Source of the DNA: Pseudomonas sp. QTF5
Lineage (GTDB): Bacteria; Pseudomonadota; Gammaproteobacteria; Pseudomonadales; Pseudomonadaceae
Assembly (NCBI RefSeq): GCF_000512695.2
Contig: NZ_AZRW02000025.1
Location: forward strand, 1-36,412
Reading direction: 5' to 3'
DNA length: 36,412 bases
Part shown: piece after piece, positions 21,369 to 29,269 of the stretch
How positions within the stretch are numbered: the stretch's first letter is position 1
Layout of the letters: every line of letters begins with the position of its first letter
The notes under the pieces: generated by a model
Told to the model about the DNA's origin: nothing
What the model saw: only the letters and a program-made list of their open reading frames with translations
Database searches by the model: none
Position numbers and translations under genes: made by a program

Positions 21369-22072
21369 GCGGAGTGATGGCCATCGTTTTTGCGGCGGAA
21401 CAACCAGGCGCTGATCAGGCCCAGGGTCAGCCAGAACGCCACGTTGGTCAGCTGCGAAGCGATTTTGAATTGCGCTTCCAGGGCTTGCGGCGCCAGCATC
21501 GAATGCACTTCCGGTTGCGGCGCGCCGATCACATGAGGCACGGCCAGAATCGCCACGCCGAGGATCTTCATCAGCCAGTGGCGGCTGAACACGATCAGCG
21601 CGATGCCGACAGCGGTGGACGCTGCCGTGCCAATCCACCAGATCTGCCGTTGCGCCAGATCCGCCGCGGCAGTGCCCGGCAGCTCAGGTGGCAGGCCGAG
21701 GGTTGGCGCCAGCACGAACGTCGCATAACCGGCCAGACCCCAGAGCAGGCCTTGGGAGGTACGGCGTGGAGCGCGCAAGGTGTAGAGACCTGCCAGCATC
21801 AGGGCGAAACCGACTGCTACCACCAGATTGCCGCCGGTGGTCGACAGCACGCGCTGCCAGCCGTCTTCCGGCTCCCAGGCTTCGGCATCGTGAGTATGAG
21901 CTGTGACAGCGCCAGCGGCGTGCTCGTGAATTTCAACAGCGGCCGGCTCGGATTTTTCGTAGGTCTCGGCCTGCAAGATCAGCGGCGCCACCCAGAAGCT
22001 TTGCAGCAGGGTCAATAGCAGGGCAGCCAGCAGCCCGGTGAAACCTGCGGTTTGCGCAATACGCTTGATCAT
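21365..22072 (-). CDS. cbtA: CbtA family cobalt transporter subunit
   Basis: This is a 235-residue membrane protein of the CbtA family, proposed from genome context and B12 riboswitch association to be a cobalt transporter. About five to six hydrophobic helices are visible, the first at FTGLLAALLLTLLQSFWVAPLIL. A His/Glu-rich stretch (EIHEHAAGAVTAHTHDAEAWEPEDGW) lies between helices one and two, as in other CbtA proteins, and may bind metal. I used the ATG at 22072, 11 nt after the cbtB stop; an alternative GTG at 22093 would overlap cbtB. It is part of the riboswitch-controlled cbtB-cbtA-cobE-cobM unit. Confidence 0.9.
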   Translation of the reverse strand: MIKRIAQTAGFTGLLAALLLTLLQSFWVAPLILQAETYEKSEPAAVEIHEHAAGAVTAHTHDAEAWEPEDGWQRVLSTTGGNLVVAVGFALMLAGLYTLRAPRRTSQGLLWGLAGYATFVLAPTLGLPPELPGTAAADLAQRQIWWIGTAASTAVGIALIVFSRHWLMKILGVAILAVPHVIGAPQPEVHSMLAPQALEAQFKIASQLTNVAFWLTLGLISAWLFRRKNDGHHSA

Positions 22073-22083
22073 GTCAGCAGGTC

Positions 22084-22275
22084 TCAATGGCACGGAAAGG
22101 CGGAACTGTGACGGGTATCGTGCGCGGCATTGTGTACCGCTTCGATGTGCGAGAAACCGGCGAAATACACAAGGCTAGCGCCAAGGATCGACGCACAAAA
22201 AGCGGCGGTCAGGCGTTGGCTCAAGGTTGAAGTGGTGCTGGCGGTGGTACTGGCGGTACTGCTGATGATCGACAT
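22084..22275 (-). CDS. cbtB: CbtB family cobalt transporter subunit
   Basis: This is a 63-residue protein with a Ser/Thr-rich N-terminus, one transmembrane helix (LTAAFCASILGASLVYFAGF) and a His-rich C-terminal tail (HNAAHDTRHSSAFPCH) typical of CbtB and a likely cobalt-binding site. AGAGGGAAG lies upstream of the ATG at 22275. It is the first gene after the leftward cobalamin riboswitch. Confidence 0.92.
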   Translation of the reverse strand: MSIISSTASTTASTTSTLSQRLTAAFCASILGASLVYFAGFSHIEAVHNAAHDTRHSSAFPCH

Positions 22276-22410
22276 GGCGCTTCCCTCTGGTCTGTCAGCG
22301 GGTGAATAGAGCGCATGAAAACCTCCGCACACCGAGACACGCAGAGATTTCGAACAGCGCCCGCCCACCGCGGGTTTGTTATTCAGTGAACGTAAAAGTC
22401 ACTTTGTGTT

Positions 22411-22616
22411 GCGGGCCGGTCTCCGGGCTCGCGAGGGGCAGGGCTTGCGCCGACACCTGCAAGCATCACCTTCCCATGCCGTATGACAGGCACAGTGGAT
22501 CTGACGCTTCACTCGCTTACCGTTGCGGGGGCAGCACCGGACTGACATGGCTTTAGAGTAAAGCACATGATTCACCGGTTTCCCGTTTCACCCTGTGAAG
22601 GGCACCCGTAACAAGG
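22411..22616 (-). promoter_or_regulatory. Cobalamin riboswitch leading cbtBA-cobE-cobM
   Basis: Read on the minus strand, the region has the conserved blocks of the adenosylcobalamin riboswitch in order: GGGTGAAACGGGAA, then GCTGCCCCCGCAACGGTAAG, and finally a B12-box-like AGCCCGGAGACCGGCC. It ends about 135 nt upstream of the cbtB start. B12 binding would be expected to repress expression. Confidence 0.92.
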
Positions 22617-22686
22617 TGCGTAGGAGAGCATGGGCGGGGGCGGAGAGTCAATTGGCATGGGTTCTCACTTGGATACCGAGTCGCTC

Positions 22687-22755
22687 CCTTCGCGAGCAAG
22701 CCCGCTCCCACAGGGGAACGCATTTCAAATGTGGGAGCGGGCTTGCTCGCGAAGG
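22687..22755. repeat. REP pair between the two riboswitches
   Basis: CCTTCGCGAGCAAGCCCGCTCC faces its reverse complement across a short spacer, in the same arrangement as the pair at 20027. It sits in the 205-bp gap between the two divergent riboswitches, where the two promoters must also lie. Confidence 0.88.
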
Positions 22756-22823
22756 CGTCGTCTCAGGCGCCACAGAACTCAGGTGGACATTGACCCGCCC
22801 CCACACGATGCGTAGCCTTGCGC

Positions 22824-23014
22824 TTTCGAGGTTCTTCGGTGTCTGCCGAAGCTAAGAAGGGAACGCGGTCGATGCCGCGGCTGCCCCCGCAACTGTGAAC
22901 GGTGATGTTCGCTGCCACGCCACTGCAAGCCCTGATCCATCAGGTTCGCGGGAAGGCGCAGCAAACGCCAGTCGAACGATTGGCACACCGTCAGCCAGGA
23001 GACCTGCCTCGACA
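22824..23014 (+). promoter_or_regulatory. Cobalamin riboswitch leading cobW-cobN-chlI/D
   Basis: The plus strand shows a closing-stem arm near TTCGAGGTTC, the GAAGGGAAC block, the core GCTGCCCCCGCAACTGT (near 22879-22895) and the B12 box AGCCAGGAGACCTGCC (near 22993). It ends 113 nt before the cobW ATG, a stretch that should hold the expression platform. Confidence 0.93.
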
Positions 23015-23127
23015 CAGATTCTCACTTTCAACCGGGCGGGGTGATCCGGTGGCGAAACTCTTGCGCGCGCGCACCTGCCGCAGCGATTGTCGTCCCGTAT
23101 GCCCGCCACCTTGCCAAAGGGCATCCG

Positions 23128-24195
23128 ATGAAAACACTGGCCAAACTCCCCGTCACCATCGTTACCGGCTTCCTCGGCTCGGGCAAAACCACCTTGCTGC
23201 GCCACATGCTCGACAACGCCCAGGGCCGTCGTATCGCGGTGATCGTCAACGAGTTCGGCGAGCTGGGTATCGACGGCGAAATCCTCAAGCAGTGCTCGAT
23301 CGGTTGCACCGAAGAAGAAGCCAACGGTCGCGTCTACGAACTGGCCAACGGCTGCCTGTGCTGCACGGTTCAGGAAGAATTCTTCCCGGTGATGCGCGAA
23401 CTGGTCGCGCGTCGCGGCGACCTCGACCACATCCTCATCGAAACCTCGGGCCTGGCCCTGCCAAAACCTTTGGTTCAAGCCTTCCAATGGCCAGAAATCC
23501 GCAGCGCCTGCACGGTTGACGCGGTGATCACCGTGGTCGACAGCCCGGCCGTCGCTGCTGGCACCTTCGCTGCCTTCCCGGATCAGGTCGATGCCATGCG
23601 CAAACTCGACCCCAACCTGGACCACGAATCGCCGCTGCACGAGCTGTTCGCCGACCAACTGGCCAGCGCCGACCTGGTGATCCTCAACAAGGCCGACCTG
23701 ATCAGCGCTGAAGACCTGGCCCGCGTGCGCCTGGAAGTCGCCGAAGAACTGCCGCCAGCGGTGAAAGTCATCGAAGCCAGCAGCGGTCGTCTGCCACTGG
23801 ACGTGCTGATCGGCCTCGGCGCCGGTTCTGAAGAACACATCGACAGTCGCCACAGCCATCACGATCATCATCATGAAGGCGAGGACGACCACGATCACGA
23901 TCATGACGCGTTCGATTCCATCTCTATCGAGCTGCCCCAAGCCGACGAAAGCCTGCTGATGGATGCGTTGACCCAACTGGTGGTCCAGCACGGCATCCTG
24001 CGGGTCAAAGGTTTTGCAGCGGTGCCGAACAAGCCGATGCGCCTGCTGATCCAGGGCGTGGGCACGCGTTTCGACAAGCACTTCGACCGTCAGTGGGGCG
24101 CTGAAGAAGCACGCACCACCCGTCTGGTGTTGATCGGTCAGGCGCTGGACGCCGCTGCGCTCGAAGCGCAATTGCGCGCTGCGCTCAGCGTTTAA
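23128..24195 (+). CDS. cobW: CobW GTPase, cobalt chaperone-like
   Basis: This is a 355-residue G3E-family GTPase of the CobW group, associated with delivery of cobalt for cobalamin synthesis. The Walker A motif GFLGSGKTT is at residues 14-22, the metal-binding CLCC motif at 76-79, and the guanine-specificity NKAD motif near 190. A His/Asp-rich stretch (about 241-261, with HSHHDHHH) precedes the C-terminal CobW_C domain. The ATG at 23128 has AAAGG upstream; the longer frame from 23041 lies in the leader. cobN begins 3 nt after its stop codon, so the two are one operon under the rightward riboswitch. Confidence 0.94.
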   Translation: MKTLAKLPVTIVTGFLGSGKTTLLRHMLDNAQGRRIAVIVNEFGELGIDGEILKQCSIGCTEEEANGRVYELANGCLCCTVQEEFFPVMRELVARRGDLDHILIETSGLALPKPLVQAFQWPEIRSACTVDAVITVVDSPAVAAGTFAAFPDQVDAMRKLDPNLDHESPLHELFADQLASADLVILNKADLISAEDLARVRLEVAEELPPAVKVIEASSGRLPLDVLIGLGAGSEEHIDSRHSHHDHHHEGEDDHDHDHDAFDSISIELPQADESLLMDALTQLVVQHGILRVKGFAAVPNKPMRLLIQGVGTRFDKHFDRQWGAEEARTTRLVLIGQALDAAALEAQLRAALSV

Positions 24196-24198
24196 ACC

Positions 24199-27100
24199 AT
24201 GCACCTGCTCAGGACCCAGCCCGGCGGTTTCGTGTCGGATGACAACATTGCCGACCTTGGACAAACCCCCGCCGAGCTGGTGATCCTGTGCAGCGGTGAT
24301 TCCAGCCTGGCGTTGCTCGCCGAAGCGGCGCAGCAGTTGCCCGAGGATTACCCGAGCCTGCGCCTGGCCAACCCGATGCAGGTGCAGAATCACGCCTCGG
24401 TCGATCTCTACGTCGACGAAGTGCTGCGCCACGCCAAGGTGATTCTGATCTCGCTGCACGGCGGCATCGCCTATTGGCGTTATGGCGTTGAGCGTCTGGT
24501 GGAATTATCCGAGCGCGGGGTGCAGCTGATTCTGGTGCCGGGGGATGATCGCCCGGACCCGGAACTCAGTGACCTGAGCACCGTAACCGCGCAAGACCGC
24601 GACCGGCTCTGGCAGTTTTTACGCCAGGGCGGCATGAGCAATGCCCTGGATTTTTTCCGCTGTCTGGCCAATCGCTGGCTGGATCGCGATTACGCGTGGG
24701 CCGAGCCAAAAACTCTGCCACGCACGGCGATTTACCACCCGCAAAAAAGCCCCGCTGAGCTGAGCGATTGGCAAGCCGACTGGCAAGCTGATCAGCCAGT
24801 GGCGGCGGTGCTGTTTTACCGCTCGCACTTGCAGGCGGCGAACACCGGTTTCATCGATATTTTCTGCCTGCGTTTGCAGGCGGCGGGGTTGAATCCGTTG
24901 CCGATTGCGCTGGCCAGTTTGAAAGAACCCGGCTGCCTGATGGTGGTAGAGGACCTGCTGGATGAAGTCGAGGCGGGGGTGATTCTCAATACCACCGGTT
25001 TCGCCCAGTCCAGCCCTGAAGCACCGCATTTGCGGCCGTTCCGCCGCAGTATCCCGGTGATCCAGGCAATCTGCGCCCAGGACAACGAGCCGGGGTGGCG
25101 CGCCAGCGAACAGGGCCTTGGTCCCCGTGACTTGGCGATGCACATCGCACTGCCGGAGCTTGACGGGCGAATCATCAGCCGGCCGATCAGTTTCAAGGAC
25201 CTGGCCTGGCGCAGTGAGCGCAGTCAGTCCGACGTGGTCTGCTACCGGCCTGCACCTGAGCGCATGGATTTTGTCGCCGAACTGGCGCGGCGCTGGATCG
25301 ATCTGGCGCGCGTGCCCAACGGCAAAAAACGCATCGCCCTGATCCTCGCCAACTACCCGACTCGCGATGGGCGTATCGGCAACGGAGTGGGTCTCGACAC
25401 ACCGGCTGCGGCATTGAACATCCTGCGCGCGCTGCACGCCGAAGGTTATCCGTTGCCGGCCGAGTTGCCGGACAGCGGCACCGCATTGATCCAGCAATTG
25501 CTCGGCGGCGTCAGCAATGACCTCGACACCCTTGACCAGCGTCCCTGCCATCAAAGCCTCGCGCTGGACGACTACAACCTGATGTTCAACGCGCTGCCAG
25601 AGGCCAATCGCCAAGCCGTGCTGGAACGTTGGGGCTCGCCCGAAAACGATCCAATGTTCCGTGGCGGACGAATGATGATCGCCGGTCTGCGCTTCGGCCT
25701 GACTTTCGTCGGCATTCAACCGGCCCGGGGTTATCAGGTGGACCCGAGCGCGGTGTATCACGATCCGGACCTGGTGCCGCCCCACGGCTATCTCGCTTTC
25801 TACTTCTGGTTGCGCAACACCTACGGCGCTCACGGCGTGATCCACGTCGGCAAGCATGGCAACCTCGAATGGCTGCCGGGCAAGGGTGTCGGGCTGTCGG
25901 AAAACTGCTGGCCAGACGCATTGCTCGGGCCGCTGCCGAACATCTATCCGTTCATCGTCAACGACCCGGGCGAGGGCGCCCAGGCCAAGCGTCGCACCCA
26001 AGCGGTGATCATCGATCACCTGATGCCGCCGCTGACCCGCGCTGAAACCTACGGTCCGCTGCGCAATCTCGAATTGCTGGCCGACGAATATTACGAAGCG
26101 CAATTGCTCGATCCGCGCCGCGCCCGAGAGTTGCAGCGCGACATTCTGCAACTGGTGCGCGACACACACATCGACCGCGAACTGCAACTGGACGAGAAGC
26201 TCGACAGCGATGCCGATGCGGCGATCTGGTTGCCGCGTCTGGACACGTACCTGTGCGACTTGAAGGAGTCGCAGATCCGCGATGGCCTGCACGTGTTTGG
26301 CGAATCGCCGGTCGGGCGGTTGCGCATCGATACCTTATTGGCCTTGCTGCGTATTCCTCGCGGCGACGGCCGTGGGGCGCAATCGAGCTTGCTGCGGGCC
26401 TTGGCCAAGGCGTTCGAACTGGGGTTTGATCCATTGGATTGTGCGTTGTCCGAGCCGTGGACCGGACCACGTCCCGTGGAACTGCAATCGCTTAACGATG
26501 AATCCTGGCGCACCGCCGGGGATACCCGTGAACGCCTGGAACTGTTCGCCACTCAACTGATTTCGCACACGTTGAACCAGCCTCAAGCCCAACCCGTCCC
26601 CTGTGGGAGCGGGCTTGCTCGCGAAAGCGGAGTGTCAGTCGACATGGATTTGCCTGACACACCGCTTTCGCGAGCAAGCCCGCTCCCACAGGAGGGTGGT
26701 TGGTCGGATGTGAGCGCGATCATCGACAGCCTGCGCAACGTTGTTGCCCCACGCCTGGACGCTTGCGGCCCAGCGGAAATGCGCGGTCTGCTCGACGCCC
26801 TCAGCGGTCGATTCGTCCCGGCCGGGCCTAGCGGCGCACCGAGTCGCGGCCGTCTGGACGTCCTGCCCACCGGGCGCAATTTCTATTCGGTGGACGTGCG
26901 CAACCTGCCGACCACCACCGCGTGGCGCATCGGCTTCCAATCCGCGAGCCTGATTCTTGAGCGGCACTTGCAGGATCACGGCGATCACCTGCGTCAGCTC
27001 GGCCTGTCGGTCTGGGGCACCGCGACCATGCGCACCGGCGGCGATGACATTGCCCAGGCCATGGCGCTGATGGGCGTGCGACCGGTGTGGGCGACGGGCA

Positions 27101-28065
27101 GTCAACGGGTCGACGACTTCGAGATTCTGCCGTTGAGCCTGCTGGACCGGCCACGGGTGGACGTGACCTTGCGCGTCTCCGGATTCTTCCGCGATGCCTT
27201 TGCCAACCTGATCCGGTTGTTCGACGCCGCTGTGCAAGCGGTCGCCGCGCTGGATGAACCGGACGATCTCAACCCGTTGGCGGCCAAGGTCCGCGCCGAG
27301 CGGGAAGCGCTGTTGGAATCCGGTCTGGATGAAGACGCGGCTCGACGCCAGGCCGGCTGGCGCATCTTTGGCGCCAAGCCGGGTGCTTACGGAGCGGGCG
27401 TGCAGGGCGCCATCGACGGTCGCTTGTGGCAAAGCCGCGAAGACCTGGCCGAGGTTTACCTGAACTGGGGCGGCTACGCTTACGGCGGCGCCGATGAAGG
27501 CACCGCCGCCCGCGAACAATTCGCCCAGCGTCTGAGCCAGGTGCAGGCGGTGCTGCAAAACCAGGATAACCGCGAACACGACTTGCTCGATTCCAACGAC
27601 TATTACCAGTTCCAGGGTGGCATGCTGGCGGCCGTCGAAAGCCTCAGCGGTGAAGCGGCGGCCAGTTATCACGGCGACCACAGTCAGCCGGACTTGCCGA
27701 AGATCCGCACCTTGAAGGAAGAGCTGAACCGGGTGATCCGTTCCCGGGCGGCCAATCCGAAATGGATCGATGGGGTCAAGCGCCATGGCTATAAAGGCGC
27801 GTTCGAACTGGCGGCGACGATCGATAACCTGTTTGCGTTCGACGCCACCACGCAGTTGATCGACGATCACCAATATGCGTTGCTGGCGGACGCTTATTTG
27901 CTCGATCCGGCGACCCGGGAGTTTGTCCGCGAACACAATCCCCATGCCTTGCGCGACATGACCGAGCGCATGCTGGAGGCGCAGCAGCGGGGGATGTGGA
28001 AAGAGCCGGGCGAGTACCGCGAGGCGCTGGAGAATTTGTTGCTGGATATAGAAGAAGACAGCTAG
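24199..28065 (+). CDS. cobN: Cobaltochelatase large subunit CobN, with a REP pair inside the frame
   Basis: This is a 1288-residue CobN, the porphyrin-binding subunit that inserts Co2+ into hydrogenobyrinic acid a,c-diamide in aerobic cobalamin synthesis, using ATPase partners. Recognisable CobN/BchH segments include GVIHVGKHGNLEWLPGKGVGLS, GRGAQSSLLRALAKAFELG and the C-terminal NPKWIDGVKRHGYKGAFE. Residues about 802-831 (CGSGLARESG ... SRASPLPQ) are translated from a complete REP pair at 26601-26692 and have no place in the family; the frame is kept. The gene follows cobW by 3 nt. The AAA+ partner encoded downstream is of the ChlI/ChlD type; I see no cobS or cobT here. Confidence 0.96.
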   Translation: MHLLRTQPGGFVSDDNIADLGQTPAELVILCSGDSSLALLAEAAQQLPEDYPSLRLANPMQVQNHASVDLYVDEVLRHAKVILISLHGGIAYWRYGVERLVELSERGVQLILVPGDDRPDPELSDLSTVTAQDRDRLWQFLRQGGMSNALDFFRCLANRWLDRDYAWAEPKTLPRTAIYHPQKSPAELSDWQADWQADQPVAAVLFYRSHLQAANTGFIDIFCLRLQAAGLNPLPIALASLKEPGCLMVVEDLLDEVEAGVILNTTGFAQSSPEAPHLRPFRRSIPVIQAICAQDNEPGWRASEQGLGPRDLAMHIALPELDGRIISRPISFKDLAWRSERSQSDVVCYRPAPERMDFVAELARRWIDLARVPNGKKRIALILANYPTRDGRIGNGVGLDTPAAALNILRALHAEGYPLPAELPDSGTALIQQLLGGVSNDLDTLDQRPCHQSLALDDYNLMFNALPEANRQAVLERWGSPENDPMFRGGRMMIAGLRFGLTFVGIQPARGYQVDPSAVYHDPDLVPPHGYLAFYFWLRNTYGAHGVIHVGKHGNLEWLPGKGVGLSENCWPDALLGPLPNIYPFIVNDPGEGAQAKRRTQAVIIDHLMPPLTRAETYGPLRNLELLADEYYEAQLLDPRRARELQRDILQLVRDTHIDRELQLDEKLDSDADAAIWLPRLDTYLCDLKESQIRDGLHVFGESPVGRLRIDTLLALLRIPRGDGRGAQSSLLRALAKAFELGFDPLDCALSEPWTGPRPVELQSLNDESWRTAGDTRERLELFATQLISHTLNQPQAQPVPCGSGLARESGVSVDMDLPDTPLSRASPLPQEGGWSDVSAIIDSLRNVVAPRLDACGPAEMRGLLDALSGRFVPAGPSGAPSRGRLDVLPTGRNFYSVDVRNLPTTTAWRIGFQSASLILERHLQDHGDHLRQLGLSVWGTATMRTGGDDIAQAMALMGVRPVWATGSQRVDDFEILPLSLLDRPRVDVTLRVSGFFRDAFANLIRLFDAAVQAVAALDEPDDLNPLAAKVRAEREALLESGLDEDAARRQAGWRIFGAKPGAYGAGVQGAIDGRLWQSREDLAEVYLNWGGYAYGGADEGTAAREQFAQRLSQVQAVLQNQDNREHDLLDSNDYYQFQGGMLAAVESLSGEAAASYHGDHSQPDLPKIRTLKEELNRVIRSRAANPKWIDGVKRHGYKGAFELAATIDNLFAFDATTQLIDDHQYALLADAYLLDPATREFVREHNPHALRDMTERMLEAQQRGMWKEPGEYREALENLLLDIEEDS
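26601..26692. repeat. REP pair (REPIN) inside the cobN coding sequence
   Basis: CCTGTGGGAGCGGGCTTGCT at the left is matched by its exact reverse complement at the right end; the arms extend 31 bp and the whole element is about 92 bp. It lies fully inside cobN without a stop codon in the coding frame. Confidence 0.95.
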
Positions 28066-28075
28066 TGCGCTTAAA

Positions 28076-28169
28076 CCTGTGGGAGCGGGCTTGCTCGCGA
28101 AAGCGATGTGTCAGGCGACATCAATGTTGACTGACACTCCCTCTTCGCGAGCAAGCCCGCTCCCACAGG
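28076..28169. repeat. REP pair (REPIN) between cobN and chlI
   Basis: Inverted REP copies starting CCTGTGGGAGCGGG and ending with the complement, in the 161-nt gap between cobN and chlI. Confidence 0.92.
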
Positions 28170-28226
28170 GATGAAGGTGCCTGTGATATTTGCTGATGGA
28201 TCACCGACCATGACTGAGATTTGAAA

Positions 28227-29234
28227 ATGACCGACACCCCCCATTTCCCGCTCTCCGCCGTGGTCGGCGCCGATGACTTGAAGCTCGCGCTGTACCTGAC
28301 CGCCATCGACCCGAAAATCGGTGGCGTGTTGATCGAAGGGCCACGGGGCATGGCCAAATCGACCTTGGCCCGAGGCCTGGCGGACCTGTTGGCCAGCGGT
28401 CAATTCGTCACCTTGCCCCTGGGCGCCACCGAAGAACGGCTGGTGGGCACCCTCGACCTCGACGCGGCCCTGAGCGAAGGCCGCGCGCAATTTTCTCCCG
28501 GTGTACTGGCCAAGGCTGATGGCGGCGTTTTGTATGTCGATGAAGTCAATCTGCTGCCCGATCACCTCGTGGACTTGCTGCTCGACGTGGCCGCCAGTGG
28601 CACCAACCTGATCGAGCGCGACGGGATTTCCCATCGGCATTCGGCGAAGTTTGTGCTGATCGGCACCATGAATCCGGAAGAGGGCGAATTGCGCCCGCAA
28701 TTGCTCGACCGCTTTGGCCTGAACGTCGCCCTCAGTGGCCATACCGCACCCGCCGAGCGGGGGCAGATCATCCGTCGTCGACTGGATTTCGACAGCGACC
28801 CGCAAGGGTTCTGCGCCGAGTGGGAAAGCCAGCAACACGCACTGCGCGAGCGTTGCCAAAAGGCGCGCTCGGCACTGGCGAGCATTCCCCTCGACGATGT
28901 CGCGCTGGCGCAGATCACCGAGCGCTGCTTCGCTGCCGGCGTCGATGGTCTGCGGGCCGATCTGGTCTGGCTACGCGCAGCTCGGGCTCATGCGGCTTGG
29001 CGCGGAGCGAATGCCATTGGCGAAGAAGATATCGACGCGGTCGCCGAGTTTGCCTTGCGCCATCGCCGTCGCGAACATTCGCCACCGGCGCCACACCAAT
29101 CCCCGGCAGCACAGCCGCCCTCCAACCAGAACGCCAACCCAAGCGAAGGTCAGGGTCAGTGGGGCGAAATGCCCGCCCAGGCGTTGCCTGTCGGCGTTCG
29201 ACGTGAAGTGCCGAGCTGGCCAAAAAAGCCCTAG
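28227..29234 (+). CDS. chlI: ChlI-type AAA+ ATPase, zero-frame (short) product
   Basis: This is a 335-residue AAA+ ATPase of the magnesium-chelatase ChlI type, expected to power cobalt insertion by CobN. A Walker A variant GPRGMAKS lies at residues 38-45, Walker B with VLYVDEVN near 101-108, and the ATPase insert and arginine-containing segments GTMNPEEGELRPQLLDRFGLNV follow. A Pro/Gln-rich linker begins near 288. The zero frame ends CCA AAA AAG CCC TAG, so the last codons form a -1 slippery heptamer immediately before the stop. The ATG at 28227 is preferred to the TTG at 28221; the ribosome binding site is weak. A share of ribosomes would shift at 29222-29228 and continue into the VWA domain to 29899. 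Confidence 0.9.
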   Translation: MTDTPHFPLSAVVGADDLKLALYLTAIDPKIGGVLIEGPRGMAKSTLARGLADLLASGQFVTLPLGATEERLVGTLDLDAALSEGRAQFSPGVLAKADGGVLYVDEVNLLPDHLVDLLLDVAASGTNLIERDGISHRHSAKFVLIGTMNPEEGELRPQLLDRFGLNVALSGHTAPAERGQIIRRRLDFDSDPQGFCAEWESQQHALRERCQKARSALASIPLDDVALAQITERCFAAGVDGLRADLVWLRAARAHAAWRGANAIGEEDIDAVAEFALRHRRREHSPPAPHQSPAAQPPSNQNANPSEGQGQWGEMPAQALPVGVRREVPSWPKKP

Positions 29235-29269
29235 GCATTCGCCCTCGATCAGACGCGGGGGCGAATGCC
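29222..29269 (+). promoter_or_regulatory. Programmed -1 ribosomal frameshift signal
   Basis: The heptamer A AAA AAG (29222-29228) lies in phase with the chlI frame, the same heptamer as in E. coli dnaX. After a 5-nt spacer comes a hairpin: GGCATTCGCCC (29234-29244) pairs perfectly with GGGCGAATGCC (29259-29269), and three further pairs (U-G, C-G, G-C) extend the stem to 14 bp around an 8-nt loop. The zero-frame stop TAG is at 29232. A -1 slip enters exactly the frame of the VWA domain, which is open from here to 29899. Only a weak Shine-Dalgarno-like GAAG lies upstream. Confidence 0.85.

Noticed and set aside
26492..26689. Minus-strand small frames with GAGLLAKA/GSGLARE-like peptides near REP copies
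   Set aside because: These peptides are direct translations of REP sequence, recur at each REP, and are a known source of false genes.
28210..28224. Four-codon mini-ORF (ATG ACT GAG ATT TGA) just before chlI
   Set aside because: It is too short to judge and lacks a ribosome binding site; it might couple to chlI initiation, but nothing else supports this.
29234..29269. The hairpin after chlI as a transcription terminator
   Set aside because: No T tract follows, the hairpin is placed 5 nt after a slippery heptamer, and coding sequence in the -1 frame runs through it.
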